Numbered from the stretch's first letter, positions 1 through 12,450 are shown. The stretch is 64,000 bases of DNA from Nothopassalora personata (GCA_033816765.1 CM066294.1:620001-684000), one strand, 5' to 3'. Notes: a model not told the origin generated them from the sequence alone. Translations and numbers: made by a program.

Positions 1-817
1 AGCCGACAATAAGCTCGACCTCTCACGTGACTCTAGTGCTAGCCCACGAAGACAACTGCTCTCATCATACAGACCATGTGCACAAACCTTGTGCGGCTCC
101 GAAACCAAGCCAGTGCTCGGCCACGTTCGGGGTTGGCGATCGGTCCGGCATATTGTCTTTGACCGGCAACAGCACAGCCGTGATACATGACGCACATCTC
201 AGGTACCGGGGTCATGGCATTTCAGATGCGATGGTTTGAGGCTGCCTCCAAGGATATGCGCCGGCAGCCACATCGAGTTATTGAGTTGACGGTGCTTCAC
301 TGCAACTGCAGGCCCGGTGCAAGATCAGTCCTGCTCTTATCCCTTTCTAGATACCGAGTCCGTCCCCTACCCTAAGGTTCAACCCACCACTTAGCGTAAC
401 GACAATTTCCACGACCACGGACGTATTTTGTATGGGATCCTGCTAGAGTTTGCCGTACAAGCCTCGTACAGCAGATGTGGGAGCTTACAAGTAATATCAG
501 CCTTTTTCACGAGCCACGAAGGGGAGCGTGGGGCGATCTCAACAAAATTCTGCTAATAGGGTCGCAGGGACTACCCAGGCACCTGGCGATCACCAGACAT
601 GTAACGATCCGAGTACTCTTGTGCCTTCGCTGTGAGAGCCGTCTTGACGAAGCTTCGCGGCTTCGTTGGTTGCCCTCCAAGCATGACAATCAGGCACGTC
701 ACTGCGAATCTACTTGTTGGCGGTGCACATATAGTCAATAGGCAAAGTACAAATTCTACGACTCTCACCCTCGCCGCCACATTTCCGCATAGTTCGATAC
801 AGCAGCATCCGCTCAGC
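1..817. other. intergenic, no gene recognised
   Basis: Only short ORFs without family resemblance. A long minus-strand ORF (571-1404) lies antisense to the spliced secreted-protein gene that starts at 818 and is read as its shadow. Confidence 0.5.
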
Positions 818-1836
818 ATGTTTAGCATATTTAGTATTCTTGGGCTAGGCGTCTGGCTGGCCTCTCTCAGCGACGTCGAGGCACAATGCCGGAACACAGT
901 TGCGGTGTATAACCCCAACGTCCGCACACTATCTGCGAACAGCAGTAAGCAGGTTTCCATTGCAATCAGCAAACTGCCACTGACAGTATCTCCACAGCTT
1001 GGTTCATCGTCCCTGTGCCCAAGCCAGCAGTGCAGAGTGCCGTCAAAGTAGCGTACCCACTTCAAGACCTGACGCTCCTGGATGTACCAACATCCGACCG
1101 AACACTGTTCCCGAATGGCTTCCCAGCTGGTCAGCATCCCGTCCTGGTGAGTATCGGTCAGCAGGACGACATTCGTATGTCCGCTCTGCAAATCGATGGA
1201 GCCCTGTTTACAGGTAACATCTATGTCACATACGTGAGCAAGAACCAGAGCCCAGCACCGCTCGCAGCAAGCTTGAACGGTTACATTGCTGGCCCTAATG
1301 GTCCTCTCCCAAATGGTCTCGTACCTGCCGTGGCCTCGAGTCTGCTGTTCGGCGGCAATCCCCTCAGGCTTGGACAATTCGCGCCCCAGGATGCTGCATA
1401 TCAATCCGATGCCGCAGGTAACCTCTTTACTCAGGTCAAGTGGGCGTTGGTTCCGAACCCGATCTCAGGACCAGGAGTTTACCCAGAAGCCGCCGACTTT
1501 GCATTCAGGACATCAACCACTTCTCGCTACACCCAGAAGACTTTCAAGTCTTTGGCCAATCAGCCCGTTATCCTTCCATCAGGCCTATGCCAGAGAAATG
1601 CATACTACTTCAACAACGCGACAGCGGCACCAGTATTTCGCAATGGCGATGTCACACTGGGACCGGCCGCGGACGGTGTAGGTGTCACTATGGGCACCTT
1701 GATGCAGGCGAGTCCAGACAAGAGCGGTCTTTACAGCAATCAGGATGGGTTCAGCGCGTGCGCACAAAATGTCGGAAACAATATTGAGTCATGCAATGCT
1801 GCATCTGCCAACATTGATCCAAACACGTTGGCTTGA
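818..1836 (+). CDS. secreted protein of unknown function
   Basis: Two exons, 818-944 and 998-1836, joined across a 53-bp intron (donor GTAAGC, branch-like CTGAC, acceptor ACAG). The splice moves frame 2 into frame 1 with no stop and gives 321 residues. The first 22-23 residues form a signal peptide (MFSIFSILGLGVWLASLSD, then VEAQ), so the product is probably secreted. The body has a proline/glycine-rich stretch with TLFPNGFPAGQHPV and several cysteines near the C-terminus. I do not recognise the family; a distant likeness to acetoacetate-decarboxylase-like fungal proteins is only an impression. The gene stands alone, with the next reading frame on the other strand. Confidence 0.75.
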
Positions 1837-2044
1837 GGGATATGTGGACCCTGGTTGGCTTCAGGGGAAATATGGAGGAGACTATACAAATATTAAAGCA
1901 CTTCAAGTTTTGGTTGACTGATCGCATGCTGTACTTCATTAAGTATCTCTGTGAAGTATAGCCATCCGACGAACAAAAGGCGAACAATATACTGCAAGCT
2001 TTCCAGGATGAGGCGCAACGCCACGACGGTACGATCCCGCAAGG

Positions 2045-2374
2045 TCATTGATCAGACCAGCTGTACATGGCAACCTCATGGTTGTCTCTTCGCAGTACAC
2101 TTTGGAGTATCATTTTTGACTTCGCTGCGTCCGTCTGTTCGAATCTGGCATTGGGCACTATCGATAACACCATGGCATCATCATTTTCCACTTTGCAAGT
2201 TGCGATCCTTCGAGAGCACTGACTCTCGACACGCTGAAGAGCTGCAGGTAGACTCAGCTCGTGCAGATCTTCGACAAGCGTGGTAGCGAGCTGATATCCG
2301 GAGCTGCCCGCATAGCTGACCTCGTTCGTGCCGAGAGTGCCATCGCCATCGAGTACTGCTTGAGATCCTGCCAT
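2045..2374 (-). CDS. possible small hypothetical protein
   Basis: ATG-initiated ORF of 109 residues with codon choice like the neighbouring genes (many GTC, CTC and GGC codons). It starts 87 bp from the acyl-CoA dehydrogenase start and would be divergently transcribed from it. No signal peptide, membrane segment or known motif is visible. It may be a real small gene, or a chance ORF in the promoter region. Confidence 0.35.
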   Translation of the reverse strand: MAGSQAVLDGDGTLGTNEVSYAGSSGYQLATTLVEDLHELSLPAALQRVESQCSRRIATCKVENDDAMVLSIVPNARFEQTDAAKSKMILQSVLRRDNHEVAMYSWSDQ

Positions 2375-2461
2375 ATCCTTGGATCATAAGTATTTGTTTG
2401 TCCCCAACGCTCGCATCCTCAAGCGATCATCTTCTACAGCTCCTCAAGTACGACTCCCACA

Positions 2462-3860
2462 ATGATCGACTTCACCCTCTCACCAACCCAGCAGCAGATG
2501 CGCAAGGAAGCAACAGGCTTTGCAGATCAAGTCCTCAAAGGCGCCCACTCCGTCTACTCCAAGTATGCCTCTCAATCGGAGCGCTTCAAGTCCACCCGCC
2601 CGTTCTACCGCCTGGCAACAGCTGGCGGCATGATCAAAGGACAAATCCCAACCGCACTAGGTGGAGCCAATGAATCGCTCGTTGATGCTGCTGTCACTCT
2701 CGAAGAGCTGTTTGCAGCCGATACGAGTGTGACCCTGACTGTAGCCGCGACCGGGCTGGGCCTTACTCCGTTGATCATGAGTGGGCATGAGAAGTTACAA
2801 AAGGAGCATCTCAAGCCATTCTTGACTGGCGAGGGAGAGCCACTGGCCAGTCTTGTTCATTCCGAGCCGGGTGGCACGGCGAATTGGCTGGAGAAGGGCG
2901 GGAAAGGGCTTAGGACTACTGCGAGGGAAGAGGGAGACCAGTGGGTCGTCACAGGCGAAAAGGCAAGCAATTTGATTCCTGGAGACTGCAGTGACATCGG
3001 GACCTGACCACGCTGTAGCTATGGACAACCAACAGTGGCGGCTGGGACGGAAAGGGCGCGGACTTGCAATGTGTCGTCTGTCGCAAAACGACAGAAGGGC
3101 AGTCTAGCGCCCGCGACGACCACATCATCAACCCTCGATCATCCGTCATCATTCTGCTCGTCACGCGCGACATCATCGCAACCAATGACCCTTCCGCTTA
3201 CACCATCCTCGACGAACCAGAGTTGATGGGCTTCCCAGCTCACTCCGGTCCCCACAGCAGATACTCCAGCCTGCGAGTCCCAGCAGCCAACGTGCTAGCC
3301 GAAGGCGACGCCGCGGCCGCTTTGATCGAAATGTCATTCACATCCTCTGCAGCTCTAGTCGGAGCCTTCTCCGTCAGCATCATGCGTGCCGCTTTCGAAG
3401 CTGCGCTGGCGTTCGCAAAGTCCGACAGTCGCGGTGGGAGTGTGCCCATCATCGAAAGGCAGAGCGTTGCAGATCTCCTGATCGACATCAAGATGCGCGT
3501 CGATGCGTCGAGATTGCTTACGTGGAAGGCGTTGCACTCGCTCGAGAACGGACCTGGCGACATGAAGTCGAGGCAGGAGCTGTGCTATGAGGCGAAGATC
3601 TTTGCTTCCGACAATTGTGTCCGCAGTGTGACTGATGCGATGAGTGCGGTAGGGATGTAAGTGCTGCAAGCGTGTAGAGCGATGCGACAGATTTGCTGAC
3701 AAACTCCAGGACTTCCTATCGGAAAGACCAGCCTTTCACACGGCTGTTGAACGACGCGGCATGTCTGCCCTTGTTCGATGGGGGCAACATGGGCGTTAGA
3801 AGGCGGCAGCTTGAAAAGATTTTCCAGAGTGAGGGATACAATTCCTTGGGCGCCTTTTAA
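2462..3860 (+). CDS. acyl-CoA dehydrogenase
   Basis: Three exons: 2462-2962, 3019-3656 and 3710-3860, giving 429 residues, the usual length for the family. Intron 1 is a GC-AG intron (GCAAGC donor, 56 bp). Using it restores the conserved run GEK-LWTTNSGGWDGKGADLQ; reading through it meets a stop. Intron 2 has a GTAAGT donor and carries the ORF past an apparent stop into the C-terminus. Visible family features are the N-terminal helical domain (LSPTQQQMRKEA), the middle beta domain (SLVHSEPGGTANW, then WTTNS) and the C-terminal helical bundle (RQSVADLLIDIKMRVDASR). The enzyme would oxidise an acyl-CoA with FAD. The chain-length substrate cannot be told from sequence, and I see no clear targeting signal. 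Confidence 0.9.
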
Positions 3861-4215
3861 GACATTGCATGGTGGATCAAGGCTACTCTTCCGCGTGGTC
3901 CCAGCCGTGGAACAGTCGAAGTGAATGAATGAAAGATCTGGCGTGACCTCGTAGCATAGCGCATGTGCTACAGTCAAGGTACAGCTCGTACGTACGTTGA
4001 ACCATACCAGTTCGGGACAGCTTGATCCCTCAACCCATGGATTACAGACACTGCTATGCAGAACGAGGATAAGGAATAATGCGCCAAAGGAATGTGTATG
4101 TCTATACATGATATGAACGTGATACTACACCCTGTAGACCCGTATGCACTCCGCAACTCTGATCATTACATGCTGGACAATTTGTGATTACATTGTACAT
4201 TTAGTGAGACATGCT
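3861..4215. other. convergent intergenic region
   Basis: Lies between the stop of the acyl-CoA dehydrogenase and the stop of the minus-strand glucanase, so it should hold both 3' ends. I see no gene or repeat in it. Confidence 0.5.
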
Positions 4216-4416
4216 CTACAAGAAAGCAAGAGCGGCACCAGCTGCGAGCACCATGGCGGTAGCAGCGCTGCCAACCATAGCGGAAGCGCCGCCGGTGTAA
4301 GACGATGGTTTGCTGCCGGTGGACGATGGTCCGGAGTAAGTGGTGTTGCCGTAAGTGGAGTTGCCGTAGGTGGCGTTGTTGCCAGCGGCTGCCTGGTAGG
4401 ATTGGCCAGAGCTCGA

Positions 4417-4476
<60 letters not shown>

Positions 4477-5849
4477 AGAGCTGTTGCTGGAGCCAGATCC
4501 ACTGCCAGTACCTGGCTGAGCGGCGTTCTGAGCGTTGTCCTTTGGCGAGCCAACGGCAGCATTGCCAGCAGAAGCAGACGAGCCAGTTGCCGTGGCAGCA
4601 GCCTGTATAGCAGAGCGCGAGCCAGAAGCGGCTGCAGTTGGCTGGGTAGTGTTGACGCCCTCGCAGGACAAGTCGTAAAGAGGAGCGCCACGGTCAGTAC
4701 CAATGACGCGGAAAGAGACCTCCTGTTCAGCGCCATCGTTCAGCTGGTACCAGAAAGTGTTGGTCTTGCCCAAAAGCTTGCATGCAACGGCTTTCCAGTA
4801 GGTCTCAGCGTTCTTGGTGCCAGAGGTAGCAAGACCAGACTGCGGGCCTGTCACTGGCCAGCCAGTCTCGGTGACCTATAATGATTAGGAAGTCAGTACA
4901 TGTTCGACAATCCGGGGACAGATAGAGCCATGGTACTGAGCCCAGGCTAGAAACGTCTCTCAGCGCATCTCTATAGTAATGTTCAGCTGATATGCGGTCG
5001 TGCCGCTGTCCAAGACAGCTTCGCCAGCTTGAGACGTCGCCAGCCAAGCCACGGTTGTATATAATTCCCAAAGTTACTTACCCAAACAGGCTTGCCCTGA
5101 GAGGCGCCGACGGTGGCATCGTAGGCGTCGAAGAAGAGATCCCCGGCGTTCTCGATGCTGTTCTGAGTGGCGGTCTGGTAGTATGGGTATGCGTCGACAC
5201 CGACCCAGTCGAGAGCCTCAATGAGAGCATTGTTGGAGGAGTTGACGTATGCCGTCCAGGTATCCACGTGGCCGATTGGCTGGCAGCAAGTCAGTATTGT
5301 GTTCATCATGCGCATTCAGGACGCAAAGTCGGTACTCACCACGTCAGCCCAAGCAGTACCCTTCAGAACCTGGCGGGCTCGTGAGATGTAGTCTACGAGC
5401 TGCTGTGGCCCAACACCTGGGCCGCTGTCGTTCTCAATACCAGTCGGCGTGATGCGGTAGAGGTCCTCAGATCCGATCGAAAGACCGAGAATCTTGCCTT
5501 GGAGCTGCTCTCCGTATTGCTTGATCGCGTTGCCCAAAGCCGTGAGCTCATTCTGGAAGGCGGCATCACCACCGCTGCACCAGATACCCAACAACAAAGA
5601 TGTGTTCGTAGCCGCGGCAGCTGGCAGCGCAGAGATGATGTCCGACTGCGAGTATCCTTGGATCATGGTGAAAAGACGAGCCGATGTGAAGCCACCAACA
5701 CCTGGCAACTTCTGCGCAGCCCGGAAGTCTGCCTCCCAGTCTGCCTGCACGCGGGCTCTGTTGTCGGCGTACAGAGCACCATAGTTGAATCCGCGGATCT
5801 GGGCTGTAGCCGCGCCAGCGAGGGCGAGAAGGGAGAGTGCGGAATGCAT
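4216..5849 (-). CDS. GPI-anchored glucan endo-1,3-beta-glucosidase (GH17)
   Basis: Three exons on the minus strand (5849-5340, 5279-5082, 4875-4216), all phase 0, giving 455 residues. A signal peptide (MHSALSLLALAGAATAQ) precedes IRGFNYG, the start of the GH17 barrel. The probable acid/base glutamate is in LGLSIGSEDLYR and the nucleophile glutamate in VTETGWP, which is created exactly by the second splice. After the barrel comes a Ser/Gly linker with an (SG)n run, then a hydrophobic C-terminus that looks like a GPI-attachment signal. The predicted protein sits in the plasma membrane or wall and trims or remodels beta-1,3-glucan, like EglC-type enzymes. The second intron, about 206 bp, is long for this window. 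Confidence 0.9.
4418..4476. repeat. hexanucleotide microsatellite in GH17 linker
   Basis: About nine to ten copies of GAGCCT (AGGCTC on the coding strand), encoding alternating Ser-Gly in the linker of the GPI-anchored glucanase. Copy-number changes would alter linker length without shifting frame. Confidence 0.85.
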
Positions 5850-6472
5850 CTTGAAACGACTGTGGTTGATGGGAAGAATGAGAACTGAACGAATGTACTG
5901 TACTTGCGCAAGTCGCGGGTGGAGAGAGGGCGGGCCTTCGTTATCCTGGACGCGCGCTGTTATTAGGGCAACAAGGATGACGGAGACCCAAGCAAGGCTT
6001 ACAAGCATTGGCAAGGGGCAACAATAAGTCTGGTTCGCTTCCAGAGACAATTAACCGCAATGCCGCTGGCGCTAGCAAAAGCCAAACGCGCACGGCTCTG
6101 CCACCATGTTCCGAGACCTGGCGGCCTTGTATTGCGCCATCTAGTGCATGAGATCTTGAGCAAGGTCAACGGTACAGTAATAAGCAGAGGAGCTTTTCAG
6201 AAGCCGCTCACAACGACGAGACACCACGGTGTTGCCAAGCCATGGGCCGCGATGTTGTCGCGACGCGTCTAAGACAACGGTAAAAAGCCGCTCGTTGAAC
6301 CGCTAATACTGGTATGCTAGCAATGGTCCTCTACTGTACCACCTTCTGAGCTCCGAGCATAGAGACAGACATTGTGCATCACTTGACCGAGTTCTTTGCC
6401 GAAGCTGCGTCTGCCGCCCTTCATTCTTCTTGATCCATGTTCTTGTTGCCCTTCAGGAGCAGGAATCCGATC
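5850..6472. other. intergenic, upstream of glucanase
   Basis: Holds the presumed promoter of the glucanase and the 3' end of the NLR-like gene on the same strand. Only short ORFs without resemblance to known proteins. Confidence 0.5.
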
Positions 6473-8287
6473 CTATACCACCTCTTGATCCCAATCTATC
6501 TTCTGTTCCATCACAGCTCCGTGTTGACGTATCATCGGTCGCACGATCAGACTCTTGGCCGGTGCTGCATCCATGACCAGGACTACCTTGATCCTGTGGA
6601 AGCGAAGCGATCCCTCTCGCAATATGGACAAGAGTGACCGCACTGCAATGTCCAGATCGTTCTTGTCGTCCGTGACATCGTCCGCCCAACGACATCGGTC
6701 CAGCCGGTCGATAATGATCGTCATCTCTGTCTCCGTATTGAATGCGGTCAGTACTGACACCATCAAAGCTGTCATCTGAGCAAAGGCAGCTATGTTATCG
6801 TCATGTTGCCAAAGCTCAGTCTGGACGGCATCCTCTATATCGTTGCGCAGACTCCACAGGCCTTGCGGGTGCTGGGCTGCCAGCTGATACACAAGATGTC
6901 GGACCACGTCGGAGTAGGCTGATCGTTTCTGCTTGCTGACGGAAGCCAGTGGCTGGCACAGGTAGTAGATGACCACGGGCTTCGGCGTAGAGAGGCTGCT
7001 GAGCAGCGATTGCGCACGTTTCAGCTCGCAGCCTTCCACGACCAAGATAGCGGCGTAAGACAACCAGTTCAGCTCGGTTTGGCTGTCTTTCAGCCAGTTC
7101 TGTCCGGCTAACAGAAGCAGACGAGAGGTGCGTGCGTCCGTCCAGGCTTGAACCGCCGGCTCAGCGCCCAGTTTGTCCCATGACAACTTCTGCAGTGTCC
7201 CGAATCGGCACTCATGAAGTGAATGCTCGTTGTCGAGAACAGCTCTGTACTGTGCAATGTTGGTGTTCAGGGACTGTCCTTGTCCTTGCAAATTCCCGAG
7301 CACGCGACGGAGATCGCCGAGATGAGCATCCCGTGCTCGGGAATTTGCCGACTCCCACGAGGTCTGTGCCTCCGCAAAACCTTGATGAACGCGGCTGTTC
7401 GTGTCTGAAGTTGTTGTCGTCAACTCCTTCAACTGTTCGCGCATGGCACATATCAGCTCCAACATCACAATCTCCGTCTCTTTGCGCATCTCCAGCAGCT
7501 TCTCCCGGATCTGTGCTACTGTCTCCATCTTCAGCTCTCTGGGAGACATGGCGCTCGCTAACCTTCGCAGACTGCCTTGAGGCGCCAGATACTCGGCCGT
7601 CTCGCGGCAGAACATAATGACCAACCCGAAGACGTCCGCAATCAGAGCACGCAGACTGTCTTTTCGATTCAATCTCCGAAGCGTCTGAAGTCTCGGAAAG
7701 GCGTATGCAAACTCTTGCAATGCTTGCTCGATGTTGTCCTCGCGCCGCTGCTTGTGCACTGCAACGCTCAACAACAGGGAGATGGTACCGTATGCCAGAC
7801 CGCCATACTGAGCGTCGGCCCCTTTGATCAGTTCCGCGATGCCGGAAAAGCTCTGGAGGAACTCCGCGAAAGTGCAGAGCAGACTTTGAAGTCCGGCGCC
7901 CGATTTGCGAAGCTTCGTCTTGCTCCTGTCCGCTCTCCATTCCGTGAAGGCGTTCTGAGCGAGATAGAGCTTGCTTTGAGCCTTCACCTCCTCTGAGGCA
8001 ATTGAGTCGGCATCGATTAAGCTCTCGATTCGTTGTTCGACATCAGCTCTGCTTGAGGCATACAAGACAGCAGGCTCCTTTGCTGCCAGAGCGGCGCGTT
8101 CCTTGCCCTTTTCTGAGGCCGACACTGCAACCAACGTCCACTCATTCCGTGAGTCGTTCAACTTCTTAATCGAAGACAGCAGTCTACCCAAGATCAGTGA
8201 GTCATGTCCCGGATGGCTGGATAGACCTGCTTACGGGGAGTGTTTGTCTGCGGCAGTGAACCAGACATCGACTACGGTTGGCTCCAT
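6473..8287 (-). CDS. NLR-like protein, DUF7708-type N-terminus and degenerate NACHT
   Basis: Two exons, 8287-8235 and 8183-6473, joined across a 51-bp intron (GTAAGC donor, GTAG acceptor), give 587 residues starting MEPTVVDVWFTAADKH. Without the first exon the ORF has no ATG. The N-terminal half, with YGGLAYGTISLLLSVAVHKQ, resembles the helical domain (DUF7708-like) that precedes NACHT in fungal STAND proteins. A coiled-coil-rich stretch follows. The expected Walker A region reads LLLAGQNWLKDSQ and lacks the GxxxxGK[ST] lysine; the Walker B region reads MTIIIDRLDRC. The protein ends soon after this with no ankyrin, WD or TPR repeats. Nucleotide binding is therefore doubtful. It may be a signalling or regulatory remnant of an incompatibility/immune-type receptor. 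The domain assignment is from pattern memory. Confidence 0.65.
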
Positions 8288-8816
8288 ATTGGCATGCTAA
8301 TATGACTTTGACCAGCGGACTGTCACTCAGCAGCTAAGCTGGCTGGAGTTCTCGCCTCCGCTACGCGCACTATCGTCACACTTCCCGAATACGCTCCAGC
8401 ACTATCTAGATGTAGTGCGAAGCAATGTCGATTTGCATCAAGTCTTGCACACAGCCGGAGCCGCCTCTTTCTGCTTGCCGCCGTCCTTGCTCGCGTGTTA
8501 TTCTGGGTCGTTCAGCTCGCTTAGCAACCATGTTCGCAATCATGCGCGAGCGGAGAACTCATGCAACCATCAGCTGTTGACGAGCAAATGGACACAATGC
8601 GAAGCGAAAAGTTGACACGAATTGCACATAGTCCCCACACCACTCTCACATGCGCCCAGCTGGACATTTGCGTTGCCAACAGGGGGTTCCCTCAAGGCAC
8701 AGCGGAACCTCAATCCAGCTCTCGGCAGCGCTGAATCCCAGGATTGTTATAAAGTCTTACGCCTCTCCGGTGGGACGCTCAGCGCAAAGTGGATTTCCCC
8801 ATTCTCAACAAGTACC
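8288..8816. other. divergent promoter region
   Basis: Shared upstream region of the minus-strand NLR-like gene and the plus-strand AAA ATPase. No convincing coding sequence. Confidence 0.5.
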
Positions 8817-11765
8817 ATGGCAAGCCAGGCTGGAAGTTCTTTCGTGGCCAACGGATACAGTGTAGGTCTACTGATGGGCCCATTCGCACCCGAGCTGAAA
8901 AGCCACAGGTTCAACCGAATAACTACAGCAGTGCGTCCGGCAGCTCAGGCCCATCTTATCTCGAGTCACGCCTAGCGCATCTGGAACAAGCTGTGGCGCA
9001 ACGGTCAACTCAGGAATATGTCACACATCAGCCCGGCTACCAATACAGTAACGGAGGCACTGTAGCTGGGCCCTATCCGCAACCAGCGCAGCCTCCAATT
9101 CAGGCAGCCTATCAACCTTTCTATGCAGCCGCGCCTCAGCAAAGCGCTTCAACGGTTGCACAACCGCAAAGCGGATATGTAAATTCCCAGTATGGAGTCC
9201 AGCCGAACTCGGTCAATGCTCAATCTCAACCAGGACCACAGCAACCGGTCTGTTCCATGCGAGGCGCGGACCCTAACGACATCACTAACGATATGGTAGG
9301 TCCTCCCTCCGCAAAATAGCATCTCTCCAACTGGAGGACCTGTACCAGTGCAAATGCCCGTACAGGGGCAGGGACCATATGTTATAGCAGAACCATTTGC
9401 AAAACTCGCGGTTGGCACTGGTCAACAGTCTAATGGCCTGCCTTTGACAAGCAGAGCTGCACAAGCAGTCTCAGGGCCCAACAATGTTGCGAACATCGAG
9501 CCTTCAACCATTGCCACGACTGCACCAATGCCTAGCAAGCAGGCTAGCCGAGTCCGCATTTTGACCAATAGGGTGCGTGTCAAGAGTTGGCGCACGCTCT
9601 GGTATTATGACTAACATTTCCGCAGTGGAACGCGAAAGACTCAAAATGGGAAGATCACAGCGACAGTCAACATAGTGGCAAAGCTGAGAATGTCCCAGAA
9701 GAAGCCGCCACTTTCCGGAGACATATGGACGCTGACAACGAGAAGAAGATCGACTTTGAGGAAGTCGAGATACACTCGAAGCCACTGAAAGATCTGATTC
9801 TACAGACCGACCTCTGGTGGCGCGATCTGCTAACTGACAGTGGAGAACCCGCATCTCTGTCCTCACCTTTCGAACCTTTTGTGTTCTCATGGGATAAGTA
9901 TGTCAGCGCCTGCGATGCCCAGGCAGGAGATACAGATGCTATGAAGCAAGCTAGGAATGATCTTAATGAGCTACTTCAGCAGTTCAAGAAGTCCAAGTCA
10001 TTGGAGTCCTGGTTCCGGTCTCGGGATGCCATGAAAGCCTCTCGAAAGATAAAGTTCGAGTTCCTATGGACCCTCTTTTCTCATTGCTCAAAGGTATACG
10101 CTCGCACCTACATGAACGAGCTACAAATGCTCGAAGTGCGCAGCTGCTCAGAGCCGCCCTACACAGGCGAGTCGTTTCGAGTCACATGTGGCGGCTTCGA
10201 CTGGGATGGTACCAACTATCTGCGTTACAACTACCACTTCTACATCAAAGAATTTAGTGGCGAAATACCGATCAATAGTCTCGAGGTCTTCCCAACAGAG
10301 TACTACTGCAACGAAGCTGGAGTGTACGACGACACCGCATTGCGCGAGAAGCTCGTCGCCCGAGGACGAAAGTACTGCGACTTTTGTGCAGGTGATCCGT
10401 CTACCTATCAGTGTCACTATCAGGGAGCGGTTCTCATCAGCGCCAATGGTCTAGGCAGACTGGATGCCACTGCTCTCAATCCGGAGAGTTCAATCAGCGC
10501 CTACAATCGTCAACTACAGCTTCAGATGCAAGGTGATACAGAAGTAGCCTCGGTCGACCTTGCTGGCAAGGAGAATCGGGTCATCCTTGATAACCACGCA
10601 TTCCTCAGGTCGGAACGCAACACATCAAAGACAGGCGAAACACCGCCACTGGGGAAGAAGAGATCATTCCTGATTCAGTCTGAATGTGTTTGCGGAAGCT
10701 GCGCACACTCTCCGCTGCAGCAGTGGCGGCTCACGGACAGGACAAGCATCTTCACGGACCACCAGGAGCGACTGTCTCTTCTGCCGCCCAGACTGCTTGG
10801 CTTTGAACTGAAGAAGGGGATCTGGTGCCAATTCGGCGTCGATCAAGCTACACGTGTCAATCTCGAACAGAATCGCGAAACTAATCCATTTGAAGAAGAA
10901 CTACAGCTTGATCCAGAGTCCAAGAAGTTACTGATGGCACTGGTGAAGGGACATGAGTCCCACAGGTCTGCCCTATCATCAGGAGACAGCAAATCGGATG
11001 ATGCCAAAGCATTCGACATTATTGAAGGCAAAGGCCAAGGCGTTGCGATTATGCTACATGGACCACCGGGTGTTGGCAAGACGCTTACAGCAGAGACTAT
11101 CGCTCTTGCGACAGGACGACCGCTCCTTACAGTGTCAGTGGCAGAAATCGGCATTGAGCCCCCCGAGGTAGAAAGGAAACTGTCAGATGTGTTCGCAGAT
11201 GCTGCGCGCTGGGGTGCAGTGCTCCTTGTCGACGAAGCGGACGTGTTTGTGGAGGAGCGGACCAAGTTCGATTTGAAGAGAAACGCTATGGTGTCTGTGC
11301 TGTTGAGATGCTTGGAATACTACGACGGTGAGTACGAGAGCTTTTCCCCATGCCATCACCATTGACACCGCTACAGGTATCATCATCATGACCACGAACC
11401 GCATCAAGTCCATCGACATAGCCGTCCAATCGCGAAATCACCTCGCCATCCAGTACCATGACCTCACCCAGCAACAGCGTATCGCGATTTATGAGAACCG
11501 CATCAAACGTATCCCGGAATCAGAAGTTGAGGACCGCAAGACTTTGCTTGAGAGTCTGACTAGGTCAAGGATCACTAGACAGCAAAACAAGGCCAACGGC
11601 AGACAGATTCGGAACATTGTGATTGGAGCGCGGGCGCTGGCGAAGAGTGAGAAGAAAAAGCTGACGTTGCACCATCTGGAGACGGTGGATGAGACTGTCA
11701 CCACGTTCATTACGAGCATGTCGAGCTTGGCGCAAAGGCACAAGGAGAGGAATGAAGCTGATTAG
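8817..11765 (+). CDS. AAA+ ATPase with DUF7025-type N-terminal region
   Basis: Five exons by frame continuity: 8817-8861, 8909-9295, 9366-9572, 9626-11327 and 11377-11765, giving 909 residues. The third exon's 5' edge is the least certain; acceptor GTACAG at 9360-9365 is the only nearby one that keeps frame. Residues 16-190 are low complexity (Gln/Pro/Tyr/Ser). The middle holds the DUF7025-like region with FRVTCGGFDWDG. The AAA module has Walker A GPPGVGKT, Walker B VLLVDEADV and sensor region MTTNRIKSID; its arginine-finger region reads QSRNHLAIQY. The last intron falls within YYDG-IIIMTTN, as expected. Fungal proteins of this architecture are common and poorly characterised; no substrate can be named. 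Confidence 0.85.
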
Positions 11766-12450
11766 CTTGAGATGTCTCGAATCGAGATATGTGTTACAGC
11801 GCTATTGCCACAGTCTCATTGCCACAGCGCTCTGCATGAATATCAACGATACAGCGTAGTGTCTTGGAGTCATTGTCTCTCAATGTCTGTCAGCAAGCCG
11901 CTAGCCTTGCCTTCCGACGAATGGAACTTCGCACCTGGGATAAATTTCCCTATGGCTCGTGCGACCAATGCACACAGCGGGACCCTGGAGAGCGCTGCTG
12001 CGATCCAAACGACCAAGAAAGCCATTAATCGATATCTCTTCCCGCCGACTGACTGAACGAAGACATTGAGCGAAATACTGATTCGTCTAGACAAAGCACC
12101 TGGGCCTTTGCACGGCAGGGAAGACACGCGTATACAGTGTTAACATATCATACTGCCTTGGTCTGGCAACATAATTCCCTGATGTTCTTTCCACAGCACA
12201 TTCACCAGAACCATTATACTGATCAACACATTGGACACACGACACTTTGGAACATGCCGATTCCACGATATAAATGCCCCAAAGCCATGCTCCTACTACA
12301 TACACATCCCTTCGATCAATCATCACATCTAAGACCTGCAAGAACACCACATCTCACATCCAAATCTTGCAAATCAACCCGACTGAACCCAGACCACCAC
12401 CACACAAGATACCCAACGACTCCACACCACCTCCCACCGGCCTCAACACA
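11766..12450. other. intergenic with putative promoter for the 12.45-kb remnant
   Basis: No gene recognised. A TATA-like GATATAAATG at about 12,267-12,276 is followed by a long CA/CT-rich stretch, typical of a fungal 5' leader, running up to position 12,450. Confidence 0.4.

Noticed and set aside
375..384. GGTTCAACCC resembling a tRNA B-box
   Set aside because: No matching A-box or cloverleaf could be found upstream.
571..1404. 277-codon minus-strand ORF
   Set aside because: Antisense to the spliced secreted-protein gene, Cys/Leu/Thr-rich without any domain; a shadow.
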